Assembly (NCBI RefSeq): GCF_026340675.1
Contig: NZ_JAPEOX010000001.1
Location: 1,364,001-1,428,000 of the forward strand
Length of the DNA stretch: 64,000 bases
Direction: 5' to 3'
From: Streptomyces sp. NBC_01264
Lineage (GTDB): Bacteria; Actinomycetota; Actinomycetes; Streptomycetales; Streptomycetaceae
Below the pieces are notes generated by a model, which did no database searches, was not told the DNA's origin, and worked only from the letters and a program-made list of their open reading frames with translations. This document shows positions 62,301 through 64,000 of the stretch, piece by piece (position 1 is the first letter of the stretch; every line of letters starts with the position of its first letter). The position numbers and the translations under genes were made by a program.

Positions 62301-62334
62301 GCCCTCCGGGACGTGATCGCGTACGTGATCTCAA
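59320..62334 (-). CDS. Secreted alpha-amylase (GH13) with two starch-binding modules and a fibronectin type III domain
   Basis: A 1004-residue exported enzyme. The signal peptide is RSVALALAVAGSLAAALPVVGASLAEA, then two CBM25/26-like modules, each with YYxTxxxWxxxNLHWAPxGGxWT and FNNGxGTWDNN. A fibronectin type III segment (VPAGLRVTATDVSTVVTWDAAT) follows, then the GH13 barrel. The catalytic Asp is in GVDGFRLDTAVHIP, the Glu in FYVFGEVGSF and the Asp in VYVDSHDFG. TTG 62334 has GAGGAG 6 nt upstream and is preferred over ATG 62382. CTTGC/GCAAG-type sites upstream suggest MalR-like control. Confidence 0.93.
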   Translation of the reverse strand: MRSRTRSRPGGRSVALALAVAGSLAAALPVVGASLAEAAPAAVAAGDGTATVFYYTKTRNWTAYNLHWAPDGGSWTSVPGTGMEVACTDWVKKTVSLGSAAGLQATFNNGQGTWDNNGGKNYALGAGVITVKDGVVAHSDPCAAGDPGGGTGTGASATVYYATTTVGWPTVNLHWAPTGGAWTTAPGTGMDPACTGWVKKTVPLGSAAGLAATFNNGNGTWDNNNGRNYALGTGLSTVKDTTVTANAADPCAAAVPDTTTPTVPAGLRVTATDVSTVVTWDAATDDRGVTGYQVTRSGGTKGTSLTSVTSTVLTESGLEERTAYSYTVRAVDAAGNLSAVSTAAVATTGTRPPAPAGSAPLGGDPRKDPIYFVLTARFNDGDSANNRGGSQDVKSGNAATNDPMFRGDFKGLVEKLDYVKALGFSAIWITPVVLNRSDYDYHGYHGYDFYKVDPRLESAGASYQDLINAAHAKGVKIYQDVVYNHSSRWGAKGLFTPTVYGVRDAQWSWYYDEKQAGFEYDGLTVDPKSGKSYYNGDLWSTSEPSGNTCVNWGAATQYKSAEGYTIYNCQWPNPTSGMFPKALFHQCWIGNWEGEDARSCWIHEDLADFNTENAAVQNYLIGAYNKYIDMGVDGFRLDTAVHIPRVTWNRRFLPAIQQRVAQQFGARKAQDFYVFGEVGSFVNDKWNRGSANQSAQYYTWKDSAAYSADDATAAVQQYREDNDPAKQPTSTNAFLDGNVYHAPDHSKFSGMNVIDMRMHMNFGDANNAFQNGKDSDDSYNDATYNVVYVDSHDFGPGKSSTRYAGGTDAWAENMALMWTFRGIPTLYYGSETEFQAGKQIDCGPTCPLAGTGRAYYGDKIAGTVTASGFSKVASATGPVATTLESPLAKHLQRLNEIRRAVPALQMGQYSTEGVSGGMAFKRRYTDTATGVDSFVLVAVTGAATYTGVPNGAYKDAVTGDVKTVTGGTLSVPAPGKGNMRVYVLDPGGANAAPGKVGASGPYLK

Positions 62335-62388
62335 GGTCTGCTCCTCGAAGCGGGGCCCAACAGCCCTGCGGCTCCGCGGCATTGAAAA

Positions 62389-62399
62389 CTTGCCGCAAG
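62389..62399. promoter_or_regulatory. MalR-like site upstream of the amylase
   Basis: CTTGCCGCAAG is an 11-bp palindrome, 55 bp before the amylase start, with GGTTTTGCGG just beyond. Streptomyces amylase and maltose genes carry CTTGC/TTGCAAG-type repeats bound by the LacI-family regulator MalR. Confidence 0.45.
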
Positions 62400-62519
62400 G
62401 TTTTGCGGGGAGGTTATCCAGCTGTCACCAGCACGTGAACCCCTCGTGAACCGGAAATCTCACCACCGATCACATCCGGAGGACCCCCAAGGACCCTTTA
62501 TGGGGAGAACTGCCGCAAT

Positions 62520-62543
62520 GGCTTGCAGAAATTTTTGCCAGCC
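62520..62543. promoter_or_regulatory. Second MalR-like imperfect palindrome
   Basis: A 24-bp imperfect palindrome from GGCTTGCAG to TTGCCAGCC, pairing 10 of 12 positions, about 190 bp upstream of the amylase. It contains CTTGCAG, the maltose-regulon half-site type. Confidence 0.4.
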
Positions 62544-62639
62544 GGGGCGGCAAAGGGATCGGTCCACGTGGCGTCCGAGCACGGGACCCACAAGTCGACG
62601 TGGGCGCCATGCGCACACACCGGGAACCCCGGTCGCCGA

Positions 62640-63200
62640 CCGGGGCCGCGGGCAGCCTGCACCGCCGGGGCCTGCGGACCGGCAGGGTCGGCAGGAGCCT
62701 CCGAGAGCCCCGGGGGTCGGCGCACCGTCCAGGCCCTCCGGGCCCGGCGGGGCGGCGGGGCCTGCAGACCGGCAGGGGCGGCAGGGGCCTCCGGGAGCAG
62801 CGTGGGCCGACGGACCGACCAGGTCCCCCGAGCGCGGCGGGACCGCCAGGGCCGGCGGGATCAGCCCAAGCAGCGGGGCCGGCAAACCGGCCGAAACCCC
62901 CGAGACCAGCGAGACCAGCGGACCGACCAGGCCCTCCGGACCCGGCGGGACCAGCCCGAGCAGCAGGACCGGAGGGCCGCCCGGAGCCTGCGAGGCCGGC
63001 GAGACCTGCCCGAGCGGCGAGGCCGGCGGACCGGCCGGATCCTCCGAGGCCAACGGGACCAACGGACCGATCAGGTCCTCCGGGCGCGGCGGGACCTGCA
63101 GGGTCGGCGGGACCAGCCCGAGCAGCGGGACCGGCATACCGGCCGAAACCCCCGAGGCCGGCGGAAGAGGGGGGCGACCCTCACTGTCACCCCTCCCTTA
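62640..63200. repeat. Low-complexity GC-rich repeat tract, probably non-coding
   Basis: Degenerate repeats built on GGCGGGACCAGCCCGAGCAG recur near 62848, 62947 and 63105. The copies at about 62848-62910 and 63105-63163 also share the following ACCGGCCGAAACCCCCGAG. Several frames on both strands stay open only because of the GC-rich composition, giving Gly/Pro/Arg-rich translations with no start signal or family. I see no real gene between 62401 and 63672. Confidence 0.6.
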
Positions 63201-63510
63201 GCTCCCTACCCCGGCGCTCGCGCTTCGCCGGTCGGCCCGCGTCACGGTCACGGATGCCGACCACCGCCGCCTCCACCAGGGTCGGCGAAACGGCGGAGCC
63301 GGCCAGGGCCTCCGGGCGCGGTGGGGCTGCGGACCAGGCGTGAGGCCCCGAGAGCGGCGGGAGCGCCGAGGTCGGGGGAGCTTCCGGGGCCTCCAAGGTC
63401 AGCGGGGCTCCGAGGTCGGCCAGAGCGCCCGAGACGGCGGGAGCCCCGGAGACGGCGGGGCGGAGAAGAGCGCCGGAGACGGCCCTCGGGACGGCGGGGA
63501 GCGCCGGAAA

Positions 63511-63540
63511 CGGCCCTTGGGGCCGCGGCCCCAAGGGCCG
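63511..63540. repeat. 30-bp perfect palindrome
   Basis: Each half is CGGCCCTTGGGGCCG's first 15 bases with no spacer, so the whole reads identically on both strands. It is immediately followed by a larger hairpin downstream of the S4-domain gene. Confidence 0.75.
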
Positions 63541-63651
63541 CTGGCGTCGTCCGGTGCCGTGCCTCGGCGCGCTGCCGGGGCTCCCGCGTACTGGACGTAC
63601 TCGGGAGCCGCGGCAGCGCGGCGAGGCGCGGTGCCGGACGACGCCGGCCAG
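63541..63651 (-). terminator. Large imperfect hairpin downstream of the S4-domain gene
   Basis: Arms of about 45-50 bp (63541-63586 and 63602-63651) pair around a centre containing GTACTGGACGTAC. The outer arms are CTGGCGTCGTCCGG and CCGGACGACGCC. It starts 22 bp past the S4 gene stop and probably terminates it. From memory, similar inverted repeats recur across Streptomyces genomes. Confidence 0.65.
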
Positions 63652-63672
63652 GCAAGATCCGAAAGAGACGGC

Positions 63673-64000
63673 CTAGCGGCCGCCGCGCAGGGTTTCGATC
63701 TCGCGGCGTTCGCGCTTCGTCGGTCGGCCCGCGCCGCGGTCGCGGATGCCGACCACCGCCGCCTCCACCGGGGTCGGCGGCGGCGGGCTGTTGTCGGTCA
63801 GGCATTCCGCGGCCACCGGGGCGCCGACCCGCTTGGACACCGCGCGCCGGACCACCACGATGCGCTCGCGCCCCGCATGGAAGAGCCGTACCTCGTCCCC
63901 GGCCCGTACCGGCTGGGCCGGCTTCGCGCGCTCCCCGTTGACCCGCACGTGTCCCGCCCGGCACGCCGTGGCGGCGATCGCCCGCGTCTTCGTCAGCCGG
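63673..64000 (-). CDS. S4-domain RNA-binding protein (Hsp15-like), 5' end outside window
   Basis: The visible 109 codons continue past the window edge. RLTKTRAIAATACRAGHVRVNGERAKPAQPVRAGDEVRLFHAG is the S4 RNA-binding domain of the Hsp15/YrfH family, followed by VVVVRRAVSKRVGAPVA-like sequence and a basic tail AGRPTKRERREIETL. Hsp15 binds stalled 50S subunits still carrying tRNA. The missing N-terminus is expected to read like MRLDKWLW. Confidence 0.85.
   Translation of the reverse strand, partial: RLTKTRAIAATACRAGHVRVNGERAKPAQPVRAGDEVRLFHAGRERIVVVRRAVSKRVGAPVAAECLTDNSPPPPTPVEAAVVGIRDRGAGRPTKRERREIETLRGGR

Noticed and set aside
62446..63941. Collagen-like or proline-rich protein genes
   Set aside because: All frames, on both strands, are open over the repeat tract. 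None has a ribosome site or a domain, so I treat it as repeat DNA.
1..64000. tRNA, rRNA or known riboswitch
   Set aside because: No cloverleaf with GTTCGA-type loop, rRNA segment or recognisable aptamer core was found by eye. A covariance-model search would be decisive.

Overview
The window is a stretch of high-GC actinobacterial chromosome, almost certainly Streptomyces or a close relative. The evidence is GC-rich third codon positions, frequent GTG and TTG starts, stop/start overlaps (ATGA, GTGA, TTGA) inside operons, actinobacterial families such as MmyB-like XRE regulators, SpoIIE phosphatases and GH15 trehalase-like enzymes, and two Streptomyces-type sulfur leader peptides. It reads as accessory metabolism plus regulation; I see no rRNA, tRNA, CRISPR array, prophage or origin.

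Layout. 0-6.2 kb: a deazaflavin-type nitroreductase, then a leftward set (DUF2236 oxygenase, Ser/Thr kinase with TPR tail, CrtI-like oxidoreductase) and an SDR. 6.24-7.30 kb: a complete IS481-family element with a 6-bp target duplication. 7.4-15.5 kb: an APC permease, a P450, a sialidase-like protein without a signal peptide, an acyl-CoA dehydrogenase with a KstR-like operator, a zinc alcohol dehydrogenase, and an LLM oxidoreductase broken by one in-frame stop. 15.7-18.4 kb: an amino-sugar type aldolase and SIS isomerase opposite a DeoR regulator. 18.5-26 kb: a hypothetical protein, an MBL hydrolase, LysR, the threonine-degrading kbl-tdh pair, an alpha/beta hydrolase, a methyltransferase and a MarR remnant. 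26-28.8 kb: feoA-feoB-feoC ferrous iron uptake behind a DmdR/IdeR-like iron box. 29-31.3 kb: a GAF/SpoIIE phosphatase. 31.3-35 kb: a dihydroxyacetone module (gldA, dhaK, fused dhaL-dhaM).

35.0-40.4 kb carries the most interesting locus: a five-gene rightward operon matching the uncharacterised STM4015-STM4014-STM4013-STM4012-STM4011 families (leucine-rich repeat protein, ATP-grasp-like protein, alkaline-phosphatase/sulfatase-like hydrolase, two radical SAM enzymes). The first four genes overlap or are coupled. A 66-codon reading frame with a CxxxC motif ends exactly on the first start codon. It looks like an undescribed biosynthetic or modification pathway.

40.7-49.5 kb: a second APC permease with a strong terminator, a quinone-oxidoreductase-like protein that has lost part of its nucleotide-binding loop, an MmyB-like regulator, and a sulfur island. 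The sulfur island has a Cys-Cys leader peptide before a rhodanese, then a second leader before ssuD-ssuC-ssuA-ssuB; ssuA carries a +1 frameshift in a C6 run. 49.5-54 kb: GH15 enzyme, DoxX and MarR with twin operators, DUF1232, a small membrane protein and AlkB. 54.3-59.3 kb: a zinc-ribbon protein, a proton P-type ATPase and a two-component system. 59.3-64 kb: a large secreted alpha-amylase, a low-complexity non-coding tract, large palindromes, and an S4 RNA-binding protein cut by the window end.

Four loci are damaged (LLM oxidoreductase, ssuA, MarR remnant, probably the sialidase 5' end). Each could be true decay or a sequence error, and this cannot be settled from the sequence alone.
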